From Emiliania huxleyi CCMP1516 (taxonomy: Eukaryota; Haptophyta; Isochrysidales; Noelaerhabdaceae), in NCBI RefSeq assembly GCF_000372725.1, contig NW_005199821.1, forward strand, positions 71,469 through 124,414: 52,946 nt of DNA, in the 5' to 3' direction. Position numbers and translations under genes: made by a program. Every line of letters starts with the position of its first letter. Position 1 is the stretch's first letter. This document shows positions 30,640 to 39,999 of this stretch, piece after piece. The notes below the pieces were generated by a model. The model saw only the letters and a list, made by a program, of their open reading frames with translations, was not told the origin of the DNA and searched no databases.

Positions 30640-31103
30640 ACCGCCGCAAGCGGCGTAGCGTGGAGCGGTTGTAATTCGCGCTCTACGTCGCTCTACACTC
30701 TATATCCTCTTCCTCTAGCTCTACACCCTCCCCAGATCCTCCCTCCCTCCCTCAACAGGCAGGTCACAGGTGAATGAAGCACAGCCTCCAGGGCTTGGCG
30801 GTCCGCGGACTGAGAAGCATTGGTGTTGTTTGCGCTGCGCGCACTCGCAACGGACGAGCACCAGCGCTGTACACACCGAGGTACGTTCTGGCTTCCTCGA
30901 CGCTCGAGTATTTATTGCACTTCTGATACTGTTGGCTGTGTGTGCGTGCGTGTGTGTGTGCTTTGCCTGTATCACTATTGTGTGATCTGTAAGTTTGTAC
31001 GGGATGTGCTGACTACTGGGTGCATTCATGGAGAGGGTTTTTTTAAATCAAAATCGGCGGATCGGCCGGACTTGCACTCCTATAGTCCTCGGCCCGCTTG
31101 CCC
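30640..31103. other. Intergenic, includes a (GT)n-like patch
   Basis: The 5' region of the secreted protein gene, with a short TGTGTGCGTGCG stretch at about 30935-30960 and pyrimidine-rich sequence at 30700-30750. No gene seen. Confidence 0.45.
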
Positions 31104-32165
31104 ATGCTGCTGAAGTTGGCCCCGCTTCTGGTCGCGCTGCCGACGTCTGCCCTGCCGGTGCTCCGCCCCACCACAATCACTCACTCAGGCAGGCTGAGCC
31201 TCACACGCGCAGACCGGCGTGCGCAGGCGGAAACCGTCCACGACATCAACCCGACCGCTCGCAGCACCACATTTGCGCCCAAGCCCAACCCTCCCGTGCC
31301 CGACGTGGTCGACGACCCCGCCTGGCTGATTGCCACTTCTGGCTTCTGTTCGAATCTCAATGTCGTGATGAAGGAGCGCGACGTCGAGGCGAGCGAGACG
31401 GAGGGCGATACGGCGGCGCACTTCATGGCCGACATCGAGTTCAACTACTACCCGCAGACGGCGGTCAAGTTCACCGACTTCCCGCACCACCTCGCGAAGA
31501 CCATCGAGGGCGACGCAGCAGAGGCGGACGCGCTGGTCTCGAGCGCGTGGGATCACAAGAACATCGCGTTGCTCGAGCCGACGTCGACGTGCAGCTCTGA
31601 CCAACAGGCCGACCAAGCGTGGGGCATCTCCGTCTTCAAGGTGGAGGAGCACCGCCACTGCATGGACGGCGAGACCGCGTGGGAGGGGCATCCCTGCGTC
31701 CACTACTCCGGCTACGTCTCGGCAGCTACGTCCAACTTTGTCAACGTGAACGAGGGGCGATTTGTCTGCCAGCTGTTCGTCGATTCGATTGTGGATGAGG
31801 CGATCGAAGCGGGTGTCTATGTCGCGCTTGCAGCTCTCATCGAGCCTCACAAGACGTGTGATTTGTGGAACCTTGAGCCCTGCGTGACAGACGGGAAGAA
31901 CAAAATGAAGGACGTCATTCGCAAGTTGCAGGATGAGGTTCGCCAGCTTCCTACTTGCGACAAACGTGGCGAAGGCCTAGTCAAGTCCGTGATGGATTTG
32001 GTGTGTTCCGTCGACTCTGTTTTGGACCAGTGGAAAAATGCCGTGTGCGATGTGTGCCACTCGTATTGCGATCGCGAGGCGCGCGAAGGGGGCAAATCGG
32101 CCCGCTGCGGCACCGCTGGCAACGCCTTCGAGAGGGAGTCGCTCGACTGCCACATCGGGTGCTAG
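31104..32165 (+). CDS. Secreted Cys-rich protein of unknown function
   Basis: The ATG at 31104 is the real start; the frame upstream begins with TTG. It codes 353 residues in one exon. The N-terminus MLLKLAPLLVALPTSALP is a good signal peptide, so the protein is probably secreted or enters the endomembrane system. There are many Cys residues in pairs and clusters (GFCSNL, STCSSD, HRHCMDG, HPCVHY, KTCDLWNLEPC, CDVCHSYCDR, LDCHIGC), suggesting disulfides. No enzyme motif was recognised. An inverted-repeat transposon begins 15 bp after the stop codon and so forms its 3' UTR. Confidence 0.68.
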   Translation: MLLKLAPLLVALPTSALPVLRPTTITHSGRLSLTRADRRAQAETVHDINPTARSTTFAPKPNPPVPDVVDDPAWLIATSGFCSNLNVVMKERDVEASETEGDTAAHFMADIEFNYYPQTAVKFTDFPHHLAKTIEGDAAEADALVSSAWDHKNIALLEPTSTCSSDQQADQAWGISVFKVEEHRHCMDGETAWEGHPCVHYSGYVSAATSNFVNVNEGRFVCQLFVDSIVDEAIEAGVYVALAALIEPHKTCDLWNLEPCVTDGKNKMKDVIRKLQDEVRQLPTCDKRGEGLVKSVMDLVCSVDSVLDQWKNAVCDVCHSYCDREAREGGKSARCGTAGNAFERESLDCHIGC

Positions 32166-32180
32166 AACGATACTCGAGTA

Positions 32181-32613
32181 CAGTTCCGGACGGGCATTAA
32201 GAACTGCGGCGCTCGTAGCCCAGGCTCAGGTTCTTAGCTATGTCGAAGGCAGGCCGGCACGCGAGCCTCAGGTTCTTAGGGGGGGGGGGGGTCATACGAC
32301 CGTTGCACGTGCTCTCTCTCGACGACTACGGGCACAACGAGGTGCCCAACGCGTGGGTCTTGCTGGAGGCTGTGAGGATAGATAGGCCGATAGGCCAGGA
32401 CAGGGTAGTCCTGCCTACGCACGCGCTGCGCATCAGCGTGTGCTGTAGATGCGCATCAGCGTGTGCTGTACCGGGTCGTGGGTTCGAGATGGGTGTCCGA
32501 CCTAGCCTTAGCCCAGGCTCAGGTTCTTAGCTAGATTGGCGACAATCCGCCGAAATGTAAGCCTCAGGTTCTTAATTGGGGGGGGGGGGTTCTTAATGCC
32601 CGTCCGGAACTGT
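32181..32613. mobile_element. Tc1/mariner-like MITE with perfect inverted repeats
   Basis: GTACAGTTCCGGACGGGCAT... at 32178-32204 is the exact reverse complement of 32589-32615 (27 bp). Taking the flanking TA as the target duplication, the element starts CAGTTCCGG and ends CCGGAACTG, the CAGT...ACTG form with TA duplication typical of Tc1/mariner. It is 433 bp long and has no transposase. Inside, two copies of a segment containing CTCAGGTTCTTAGCTA and a second CTCAGGTTCTTA followed by poly-G (32217-32292 and 32508-32590) show an internal duplication. Confidence 0.83.
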
Positions 32614-32743
32614 ACGTGCTGGGATGTGGTGCTCCCTGTAGCTCTTAGTGGACTCGGCGTGCCTGTGTGTTGTGTGTAGCGCTGTGTCGTGTGCGAAAGA
32701 GGCACCGCGGCGGTGACCGGTGTGTGCAATGTATATATGTATT

Positions 32744-33151
32744 AAGCACACAGACGCACACAGACAGACACAGAGCACATAAACACACACAGAGCACACG
32801 ACACAGACAGACAAACACACAGCACACAGATAGACACACAGCACAAAAACAGACACACAGACACACACAGCACAAAAACAGAGACACACAACACACAGGC
32901 AGACACTGAGTCTGAGACACACAACACACAGCCAGATGCACAGCAAGCACACAGACGGACACCACACAACACACACAGACAACCAAAGAGCCACACCACA
33001 TATGTAGACAGGCACACATCACACAGACAGAGACACACATCACACAGACAGACAAAATAGCATACAGACATACACACAGCACACAGACAGACGCAGAGCA
33101 CTGCAGATACCAGGTAGACACGCAGCACAGGAGACATACAATGCACACAAC

Positions 33152-33182
<31 letters not shown>

Positions 33183-33227
33183 CTACAACAACTACAACAG
33201 AGAGATACTACACAACACACAACATAT

Positions 33228-33258
<31 letters not shown>

Positions 33259-33298
33259 CACACACAACACAACACACAACACACACAACACAACACAT
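32744..33298 (+). repeat. Simple-sequence region: (CACAGA)-rich then (CAA)n
   Basis: Purine-pyrimidine ACACAGACAG-type repeats to about 33140, then CAA runs at about 33150-33200 and 33228-33256, then CACAACA repeats. Long frames here are artefacts. Confidence 0.97.
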
Positions 33299-33299
33299 T

Positions 33300-34007
33300 A
33301 TAATGAAGGTTGAAGAAGGTCTTGGGTGGTACCAGTTTAGTGAACTTTTTGGACAGTTAAGTGTATATAATGCTTTCAGGAGCTATAGTGTGTATGAAAG
33401 TGGTTCCATACTCAAGCTATAGTGTATACAAATTACAATACTGTGACGAGCTGGAATCGCTCATTTTCGCTCATCTTAGCTTCTGTCCTACCGAATAACT
33501 GACGATACTACTACTGCAGAGTAGTGCACTTATCGGACAGATGCACACGGTCGCGCAAAACGGACTTACACAAGCTCCAAAATCACTCAGAGAGCACAGC
33601 ATATACTTCAGAGAGCACAGCATCACTTAACCAAGCAGCACCCAGCTGTCAATTTTAGCACTGGCGGCGCTCGCATAGCTCTCGACACGCTGAGCAAATG
33701 AGACGCGTGCTCGTCCTCTCGCCCGCGTAGGCGACCTTGAAGTTGTAAGCAAACTCGTCATCCTGTCCCATGTTGGAATTGGCCTCTTCAATCGTGCCTA
33801 CTGGTACCAGCCAGCCACCCAACCTAGGAGGCCACTTGAATAGAATGCTCTTGCCAACGAGTTGACTGCCAACTGGTGAGTTGATCGCCGGACCACGCCG
33901 CCATGGCTGTTACACCTTGGACGGTCGGAGAGGCCTGGGGAGAAGGGGTTAATGCAACTCCTTCAACCCCCCACTCCCCGCCCCGGAGCAGAAGCCGGGG
34001 AGTGGAG
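33300..34007. other. Intergenic, minor repeats only
   Basis: AT-richer sequence with a duplicated CAGAGAGCACAGCAT (about 33587-33625) and a repeated GCTATAGTGTRTA motif (33383 and 33416). No gene seen. Confidence 0.45.
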
Positions 34008-34598
34008 TCACTGGCTGACTGAATGATAGCTGGCAGCACGGCCGGCGCCGCCCCCCCTCATGGGCTTCACCCGCTGCCACCAGAGGGTGGACGGGGGGGG
34101 CCGGGGGGGCCCTGCACTTTGGCCCTGCGAGGGGGGGAAGAGGAGAGAATGAACCCTGCTGCTGCCCTCCCCTTCCCTGACCGCTGTCTTGCGCGGGCCG
34201 CCCTTGTTGGGCGTGCCATCCGGCTGCGCGGGACGCTTCCCCGCAGCATTCCCCGCAGCAGCAGGAGCTGCCTCTCGCTCCGGCTGCTCTGCAGCCTCTG
34301 CTGCGGCGATGATGTGTGCGTAGTGAATCTTCACCCCCTTCCACCAGTTGCCCCAGTTGCTGCCCTCCTCCGGAGGTGGACGCCCTCCCCACGCCTCGAC
34401 CCACTGTCGCTGAAGCTGGCGCCAGCGCTCGCATGTGCCGCCACGGCACTTTTCGCAAGCGTCGCAGTCGGCGAGCTCCGGCCGCGGAGGCGCGTCGCGC
34501 GCGCGCTGCAGCTGAGCGGCGGGTCGGCGCAAGCGCGCGACCGGCGGTCTGTCGGGCGGAGGGCCCATGAGCCCCATCGGTGCTATTCGCCATGGCAT
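34008..34598 (-). CDS. Hypothetical protein with CxxC pair
   Basis: The ATG at 34598 opens 196 codons. A plausible folded segment reads CDACEKCRGGTCERWRQLQRQWVEAW and then NWGNWWKGVKIHYAHII; the rest is Ala/Pro/Gly-rich. A competing frame from the ATG at 34593 is Arg/Ala-rich and less protein-like. No family recognised. It could be a fragment of a retroelement gag because it lies in a repeat-rich area, but I cannot show this. Confidence 0.33.
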   Translation of the reverse strand: MPWRIAPMGLMGPPPDRPPVARLRRPAAQLQRARDAPPRPELADCDACEKCRGGTCERWRQLQRQWVEAWGGRPPPEEGSNWGNWWKGVKIHYAHIIAAAEAAEQPEREAAPAAAGNAAGKRPAQPDGTPNKGGPRKTAVREGEGSSRVHSLLFPPSQGQSAGPPRPPPSTLWWQRVKPMRGGGAGRAASYHSVSQ

Positions 34599-34776
34599 CT
34601 CAAATCTCTCTCCGAAAGCCACCCGGGTTGATCGCTATAGGCATCAGGTTATTCGATCTAAGAGCTTGGAGAACACAGAAAAAGGTTCACTTTTTATGCT
34701 GTGTACCCCCAAATTATATGCAGGTGCTGGGAGAAGCTGTGTTTTTTGCTCATCCAGCAGAGCCCACTCAATCCTC

Positions 34777-34953
34777 CACCCAGTTCAATACCTCCGCCCA
34801 GCTCAACACCTCCCACCCAGCTCAATACCTCCACCCAGCTCAATACCTCCACCCAGCTCACCCAGCTCAATACCTCCACCCAGCTCAAGACCTCCACCCA
34901 GCTCAAGACCTCCACTCAGCTCAATACCTCCACCCAGCTCAATACTAAGCCCC
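34777..34953 (+). repeat. 18-bp minisatellite
   Basis: About nine copies of CACCCAGCTCAATACCTC with small variants. The core CCAGCTCAATACCTCC also heads the units of the 91-bp array at 36870-37280. Confidence 0.93.
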
Positions 34954-34954
34954 T

Positions 34955-35211
34955 ATGGTCTATGTGCGCGATCTATTTGTCCAAGCAGACTACAATACTA
35001 AGAAGTTGGATGACCTAGATCACACGACGCTGCCAAAAGGCATCCAAGTCTCGCTGCCCCCCTCTCATTGAGGCAGCGTCTCGCTGCATCTACAATTACA
35101 TCACCGCCACCGTGCCACAAGACACGATCAAGGAAAGACTACCAAGATCAGTGTGCAGTGGATGGCCTCAAACTTCTGGCTTATCTGCTTGCTGAGCTTT
35201 CAAATTCTTGG
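34955..35211 (+). pseudogene. Degraded gag-like retroelement fragment
   Basis: In three successive frames the sequence gives pieces that resemble the N-terminal part of Copia-type gag proteins: DLFVQADYNTKKLDDLD, then CIYNYITATVPQDTIKERL, then GLKLLAYLLAELSNSW. Frame changes and a stop show that it is not functional. A continuation seems to resume at about 36589 after an insert. Assignment is by general gag character only. Confidence 0.33.
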
Positions 35212-36588
35212 ACCTTAACCCCTAAACGGCGTTCCTTTACATATGTAAAGGAGCGCATTGTTATTTTATTCCTTTGCAGGACGGCTGGTCGGAGCGACGG
35301 CCGATCCAGCAGTCGTCTGCGACATGGTAGTGGCCCCGGGTCATGTGCAGCTGGTCCCGAGCGGCTCAGGTCCCAGATCGAATCTCGGACCCACAGATTC
35401 TAGATTCCTTTAGATTCCCTGGATTCCCGCAACAACGATCTCTTAGCGGCGGCAAACAGAGGCGCAACTCTGCCAGCAGCGAGGAGGCTCCTGCTGCTCA
35501 GCTACCGAGGCCTGGTGGCGTCGGCTGCTGCGTGGAGAAGACAGCAGCACTGTCCGACCTCAAAACATGCACAACAAGCGGGATTTGTGACTCTGTCTTC
35601 GATTCTTCAGTCGCTCTGCCGGACGCGCTCGCTTTGTCGCGAGGGTCACCTGTGCAAGCCGTGTGGACGCCCAGAATAGCCTCTCCTGGCTTAGCTAGAC
35701 TGAGAGATATTGTGCACATGGTCAGCCTCTACAATATATACGCTGACACTTTACCTCCCAGAGCTCGTCTCGGTCCGCCACGGCCATCCTCAGCCTCCGG
35801 AGGGCCCCTGGCCGCGGCGCGGTGCGGCGGCGTCACAAATCCGACGTCAGTTCACCGGGACGCGATCGGGCGATCTGAAGTCCAACTAGGCGTATGGATT
35901 GCCCGCCCAGGGCTATCACCTGGACCCCTCAATGGACGCCTGCGGTGCCGCCCCCACGAGGTGTTGTTCACACCTGTCCAACCATTCGTGCAGCAGGGAC
36001 GCGCTGTGTGTGGCTGGCAGCAAACTCAAATGACGACGGGTTGCAGCCTCGTAGCTCAACGGCAACATTGTGCATGAGGAAGGCTGATAGAAGTAGCACC
36101 AGCCACACAACCAACAGCTTCTGGAGAGTATGCGGAGCGCAAGCAGCCGGTGATCAAAGGCGTGTGTTGCTGTCGGTGGCAGATTGCCACAGGGACGCCG
36201 GCGCTTCGGTGCGTGGCTTCGTCACAATTTTCCACCGCTCAACTTGGAGGCAGTGTGTCTAGTAGCGTGCTACACCTATGACGGCGGACCTCACTGGGGC
36301 GCCGACGTGCGACGACCGTCTGGGATCGAAAGACGAAACCGCGTCCTCCAGGAGCTCGTGCAGTCTGCAGAGCGCGCTCCGGAGCTCTGTGGCGGAAAAT
36401 TTAAAGGGAACGTGGTGGCTTCCCACCGCCTCTGTATGTGCCCAATAAAGTGCTAACACGACCCTCGGGCAGCAGGGGGTATGTGGCGAGCGCACGGAGG
36501 CACAGTTAGGCCGCCGTGATATCGCCCTTCCGGGCACCCCGTTTCGGTAGCCGTTTAGGGGTTAAAGGGACCACGCCGTTGTCAGCCG
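35212..36588. mobile_element. Possible insertion flanked by a 12-bp direct repeat
   Basis: TCAAATTCTTGG occurs at 35200-35211 and 36589-36600. Just inside are inverted copies of CTTAACCCCTAAACGGC (35214-35230 and 36550-36567), though the right copy is about 20 bp from the direct repeat. No transposase frame was recognised; the 244-codon frame at 35343-36077 has no protein-like character. Confidence 0.4.
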
Positions 36589-36758
36589 TCAAATTCTTGG
36601 GCGTCGCGCGAAGTCCTATTCAGAGGTCAAGCAGCCCACAGAGCTAGCAGCCCAGATATCAACCAACAGGTTGGAGGTACTTTAGCACAGCAGCGAGAGA
36701 AGGATTTGGAGAAGATTTTGAACATTTGTGGTGTTGAGGGATATACACAACAAACCAG

Positions 36759-36858
36759 NNNNNNNNNNNNNNNNNNNNNNNNNNNNNNNNNNNNNNNNNN
36801 NNNNNNNNNNNNNNNNNNNNNNNNNNNNNNNNNNNNNNNNNNNNNNNNNNNNNNNNNN
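36759..36858. other. Assembly gap (100 N)
   Basis: Exactly 100 N next to a tandem array, where short-read assemblies commonly break. Confidence 0.99.
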
Positions 36859-36869
36859 AACCTTGGACC

Positions 36870-37280
36870 TCCTCATGAACGACCAAAGACCAGCTCAATA
36901 CCTCCCGCACAGGATCAAAAACAGGGAAACAAGGAGAAGCGACCAAGAGTCAAACAGCAAAGCAACCAAACCCACCGCCGGCCAGCTCAATACCTCCCGC
37001 ACAGATCAAAAACAGGGAAACAAGGAGAAGCGACCAACCGTCAAACAACAAAGCAACTAAACCCACCAAAGACCAGCTCAATACCTCCGCACATATCAAA
37101 AACAGGGAAACAAGGAGAAGCGACCAACACTCAAACAACTAAGCAACTAAACCCACCGCCGGCCAGCACACAGACACAGCAAAAGCAACCAAACCCACAC
37201 CGCGGACCAGCTCAATCAATACCTCGTGCAGATCAAAAACAGGAAACAAGGAGAAGCGACCAACCGTCAAAGAACAAAGG
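36870..37280 (+). repeat. About 91-bp tandem array
   Basis: Units beginning CCAGCTCAATACCTCC and containing AAACAGGGAAACAAGGAGAAGCGACCAA start at 36890, 36982, 37073 and 37163, with a truncated unit from 37207. The array starts at the edge of the assembly gap, so its real length is unknown. Confidence 0.93.
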
Positions 37281-37599
37281 GGGTGTGAAAGCCCAAACTT
37301 TTGGGTCGGCAAGGAGCAGCACCAGCAGGCCATCCGCACCTTGCACCCCACGTGTGAAAGCCGAACTTTTATGTCGGGCCGAGAGAGCTCTCACAGTACA
37401 CACAGACGCACAGTAACCGCGGCGGCCCTTTAGCATTTTTGTTCAAGTTCCTCATCTCGCTTTGGCCAAAGTACAGGTTTCGATCCGGGCCACCGCAAAT
37501 TTTGATCAGCAAATTTCGAGGGGCGGCCGCAAATTTTGAGGTAGATTTTGATTGTCAAAATGTGTCCGTCTTGGCACAGGATAGAGCATATAGGCGGCG

Positions 37600-38090
37600 A
37601 ACACGCGGGTGCGCAGGGACATCGCGACTCTGCCCGCTCGCTCGACCCTTTTGCCGCGAGAGGGCGCCGGCCGCGTGTAAGAGGTGGCTGGCGCCCTGAG
37701 GCGGCAATTGGTGGCGTGGGGAGTGCGGAACGCTACTGGCGGCGCGACAGGGCCTCTCTCCGCTGCGTGTGCCGCCCATCGGCACGCGGGTGCGCAGACA
37801 TCGCGACTCTGCCCGCTCGCTCGACCCTTTTGCCGCGAGAGGGCGCCGGCCGCGTGTAAGTAGTAAGAGGTGGCTGGCGCCCTGAGGCGGCAATTGGTGG
37901 CGTGGGGAGTGCGGAGAACGCTACTGGCGGCGCGACAGGGCCTCTCTCGGTTGCGTGTGCCGCCCATCGGCACGCGGGTGCGCAGACATCGCGACTCTGC
38001 CCGCTCGCTCGACCCTTTTGCCGCGAGAGGGCGCCGGCCGCGTGTAAGAAGTGGCTGGCGGCCTGGCGCCCTGAGGCGGCATTTGGTGGG
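37600..38090 (+). repeat. 181-188-bp tandem array
   Basis: ACGCGGGTGCGCAG starts units at 37603, 37784 and 37972. Units are nearly identical, including GACCCTTTTGCCGCGAGAGG and GAGGCGGCAATTGGTGG. The second has a 7-bp insertion (TAGTAAG). The last unit is truncated. Confidence 0.95.
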
Positions 38091-38403
38091 GTCAGCGTGC
38101 GGTGCTGAGTCTTACTCGTCGGCGCTGGGGCCAGATCCCAGCGCAGAACTCTGCAACGCTGGCATACAAACACAAGCAAGAAGACTAACCCTAACCCTAA
38201 CCCTAACCCTAACCCTAACCCTAACCCTAAAGCCGTAGGTCAGCGTGTGGGGCTGAGTCTTAGTCGTCGGCGCTGTGCGGCCAGATCCCAGCGCAGAACC
38301 CTGCAACGCTGGCATATACAGACACAGCCAGACTAACCCTGACCCTAACCCTAACCCTAACCCTAACCCTAACCCTCTAACCCTAATAACCCTAACCTAA
38401 CCC
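38091..38403 (+). repeat. Subtelomere-like units ending in interstitial telomeric repeat
   Basis: Two 148-bp units start GTCAGCGTG at 38091 and 38239, share GGCCAGATCCCAGCGCAGAA and CTGCAACGCTGGCATA, and each ends in (CTAACC)n: 38186-38230 (about seven copies) and 38334-38403 (about ten copies with errors). The telomere-type strand is CCCTAA on plus in both. Confidence 0.95.
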
Positions 38404-38978
38404 ACACCCCCCAACTCCACACCGCAAATTTGAAAGATCTTGTTGAAAATCAGGCCCGACTGCAAATTTCTTCAAATTTTTCGCAGGCGCTCCGCGCGCC
38501 TGCAGATTTTGAAATAAATTCGACAAAATTGGTACCTGGCCCAAATCTCGCTTCTCGGTCTGCTTTCTGTGCTTCAATTGCTCACATGCGTCCTTGGAAG
38601 TTGTGTGACCTCCTTTCACCTCCTGCTCTCGTATGCCATGCTGCTATTTATTTATTTATTTACCCTCACAGAGCGTACACCGCGGGCGCCTCTTGCGGGC
38701 CGGAGCCCTTAGCCACCGCGCGGTCAAAAGTCTACCGAAAATCGGCGCCTGCGGCGGGCTGGGGGACCGCTTCTCCCCCCGCATGGGTACGCCCTCCTGG
38801 GCCCCGCGCCCCCCCAGAGCAATAAGTGCTACTGAGTAGTGTGGCGCTCCCTCATGAGGCATGCGCAGCCTCGAGACCCACAACCCCCGTGTCAGCGCAA
38901 CGGCGCGGGGCGGAGGGAGGCGACGCTAGTACCAGAACGGCGGCTCGTCGCCACCCTCCCATGGCGGCGGCACCTCGC

Positions 38979-39202
38979 CTACAGGGAAAGTTTCGGGAAG
39001 GTTCCGAGAATGCTCCCGGCCTCTCCCGCGGCGGCGGAAGCCTCGCCGGGCGGCGGCGGCGGGAAGTCTGGCCCACTAGACTGTTGCCAGCCGCGCATCC
39101 ACTCCTCTCTCCTCCACTGTGGCTGCGGGGCGGCGGGAAGGCGGAAGGAGGCGTCATTCATGCGGCTTGGCGCGCGCGGCTGGCAAAGGCGGCCAGCAAG
39201 GA

Positions 39203-39267
<65 letters not shown>

Positions 39268-39907
39268 AGGCGGCGCGCAGAGAGGGGCGTGCGAGCGGCG
39301 GGGGGTGGAGTGAGCGCGGCAGCGAGCGGCTGGAGTCGGTAGCATGAGTTGGAGACAGCGTGAGTTCAATGGCGTTGTGAGTGCCGGCGGCGGCGAGTCT
39401 CACCCCAAACTCATCACTGTACCCAAACTCAGCATCGCGCCTCGCGAAGAAGGCGCCCTCGCCGGCGCTGCTGGCGTAGAGGATCGCGCCGACCCCGCCC
39501 ACACTCAACAAAATCACGGGCAGAGCCCCCAGAGACAGGAAGAAGAAGAGTGCGGCGGCGAAGCCGCCCACCGCCGCGAGACCGCCGAGGTAGCGGAAAA
39601 TGTCGCGCTCGACGTCGCGAAAGGGCGCGCCGCGCGGGAGCAGCTCGTCTACCCGCGGCGGGCGCGGTGGCGGAAATAGCTGCATGACGGTGCCGGCACG
39701 CGGAGCGTGCAAGCGCAATGGGATCGGACGCAATGGGATCGCAATGGGCATGCCCGCCGAGGCTGGCACATGCCGCTCGGGCACATGCCGCTCAGGCCGC
39801 TTTACCTCCAGGGCGACTGGGCGCGAGCCGCCGCCGTGGAGGGCCGGAGGAGGCTGCAGCAGCGCTGCGGCGCCCGTAGAGATCAGTAGGACGAGATGGA
39901 AGGGCAT
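38979..39907 (-). CDS. Probable plastid-targeted two-helix membrane protein
   Basis: The ATG at 39907 starts MPFHLVLLISTGAAALLQPPP, a signal peptide followed by a basic/Ser-poor stretch, as in the bipartite leaders of secondary plastids. Two adjacent membrane helices follow (YLGGLAAVGGFAAALFFFLSLGALPVILLSVGG), then FARRDAEFGYSDEFG. Exon 1 is 39907-39404. A GT-AG intron (39123-39403) containing (GCC)n is removed. Exon 2, 39122-38979, gives PQWRREEWMRGWQQSSGPDFP and ends PKLSL. Splicing is phase 0. The predicted protein is about 216 residues, of unknown function. Read-through without splicing would instead add a poly-Ala tail, which is less plausible. Confidence 0.58.
39203..39275 (+). repeat. 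(GGC)n microsatellite in an intron
   Basis: About 24 uninterrupted GGC/GCG triplets inside the intron of the plastid-targeted protein gene. Confidence 0.98.
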
Positions 39908-39999
39908 ACGAGCTTCCCCGGGGCTTGGGGGTGGACGGCTGGTGCAGGGGCTGTGAAGCAAAGGCTGGGTCAAAGAGCACAAGGGACAGTACTACGACG

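Noticed and set aside
32440..32500. Pol III B-box-like GGTTCGAGATG
   Set aside because: No tRNA fold around it; it lies inside the inverted-repeat MITE and a small 23-bp duplication.
32593..33298. Cys/Val-rich 'membrane protein' frames on the minus strand
   Set aside because: Translations of CACAGA and CAA simple repeats.
36010..36100. tRNA-like segment (CGTAGCTCAACGG resembles a D arm)
   Set aside because: No matching anticodon arm, T arm or acceptor stem can be formed around it.
36870..38090. CRISPR array
   Set aside because: Whole units repeat with no unique spacers of constant length, and the context is eukaryotic.
38186..38403. A true chromosome end
   Set aside because: The repeat blocks are short, imperfect and followed by about 14 kb of gene-bearing sequence, so they are interstitial in this assembly.
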